This document shows, in pieces, positions 4,758-5,264 of a stretch of 5,264 nt of DNA. The stretch spans positions 1 through 5,264 of the forward strand of contig JAIELO010000402.1 in NCBI GenBank assembly GCA_019752915.1, read 5' to 3'. The notes beneath the pieces were generated by a model. It had not been told where the DNA came from. It saw nothing but the letters and a program-made list of their open reading frames with translations, and did no database searches. The first letter of the stretch is position 1. Every line of letters starts with the position of its first letter. The translations under genes and the position numbers were made by a program. The stretch comes from Burkholderiaceae bacterium. GTDB lineage: Bacteria; Pseudomonadota; Gammaproteobacteria; Burkholderiales; Burkholderiaceae_D.

Positions 4758-5264
4758 ATGACAGCAAGTCTATGGTTTGCAGTGGCGTGCGGCGTGATCG
4801 CCGTGGTGTACGGTTTATGGTCGCGTAGCTGGATTTTGCGACAGGACGCGGGCAATCCGCGTATGCAGGAAATTGCGCTCGCCATTCAGGAGGGCGCGGC
4901 CGCCTATCTGGCGCGCCAGTATCGCACCATCGCGATGGTCGGCGTGGTGCTGCTGGTTCTCATCGCCGTATTACTGGATATCCGTACCGCGCTCGGTTTT
5001 CTGATCGGCGCCGTGCTCTCGGGGGCGTGCGGCTTCATCGGCATGAATGTCTCGGTGCGCGCCAATGTGCGCACCGCGCAAGCGGCCACCAAGGGCATGA
5101 ACGAAGCACTCGATGTCGCCTTCAAGGGCGGCGCCATCACCGGCATGCTGGTGGTGGGACTGGGCCTGCTGGGGGTGGTGCTGTTCTATATGTATCTGAC
5201 GGCGGGCGTGCCCGCAGCGGTGCCAGGTGCGCTGCCACCTTCCCAGCATGATCTGATCCAGCCG
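4758..5264 (+). CDS. hppA: Membrane-bound proton-translocating pyrophosphatase, N-terminal part
   Basis: H+-PPase couples pyrophosphate hydrolysis to ion pumping across the inner membrane. Only the first 169 codons are present; the frame is open to the right edge, and the family is usually near 700 residues. Visible membrane segments lie at about 4-21, 58-74, 78-99 and 127-147. Recognisable family stretches are [17 protein letters not shown] (43-59), [19 protein letters not shown] (92-110) and [18 protein letters not shown] (122-139). The pyrophosphate-binding motifs and the residue that tells K+-dependent from K+-independent forms lie beyond the window. The ATG start has AAGGGGA (4747-4753) just upstream. 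No convincing promoter was found in the 150 bp between the adk terminator and this gene, though the terminator implies one. Confidence 0.93.
   Translation, partial: MTASLWFAVACGVIAVVYGLWSRSWILRQDAGNPRMQEIALAIQEGAAAYLARQYRTIAMVGVVLLVLIAVLLDIRTALGFLIGAVLSGACGFIGMNVSVRANVRTAQAATKGMNEALDVAFKGGAITGMLVVGLGLLGVVLFYMYLTAGVPAAVPGALPPSQHDLIQP

Overview
The window reads as chromosomal DNA of a betaproteobacterium, most likely Burkholderiales and plausibly Oxalobacteraceae (Herminiimonas/Janthinobacterium/Collimonas type). This is inferred from protein style, the moderately high GC of the coding DNA and the gene order; no database search was run. All seven genes lie on the + strand: exbB-exbD-lpxK-(Trm112-like, ycaR family)-kdsB, then adk, then the first 169 codons of a membrane-bound pyrophosphatase (hppA) that runs off the right edge.

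Bases 1-543 contain no credible gene and are clearly more AT-rich than the genes. They hold three diverged direct repeats of 39 bp, each with a DnaA-box-like 9-mer at the same internal position. There are two further DnaA-like 9-mers, a perfect FNR-type dyad (TTGAT-N4-ATCAA), two exact matches to the IHF consensus and a plausible sigma70 promoter for exbB. This stretch resembles an origin, a DnaA-titration site or a DnaA-reactivation site, although no dnaA gene is visible, and it is the most interesting part of the window.

Bases 544-3661 form a tightly packed envelope operon. ExbB and ExbD make a proton-driven inner-membrane motor. LpxK phosphorylates the lipid A precursor at the 4' position, and KdsB activates Kdo for attachment to lipid A. 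The small Trm112-like gene sits between them, as ycaR does in the E. coli msbA-lpxK-ycaQ-ycaR-kdsB cluster. Four of the five genes start with GTG or TTG. ExbB and exbD are separated by three tandem 11-bp repeats that run into the exbD ribosome binding site.

Bases 3662-3912 separate the operon from adk and hold a row of short perfect dyads plus a possible extended -10 promoter, suggesting an independently controlled adk with a structured leader. Adk has a complete set of catalytic motifs, a codon choice typical of high expression, and a strong intrinsic terminator at 4582-4606. HppA follows as a separate transcription unit. LpxK, KdsB, Adk and HppA are linked loosely through nucleotide and pyrophosphate chemistry: KdsB releases pyrophosphate, HppA hydrolyses it while pumping protons, and Adk recycles AMP.
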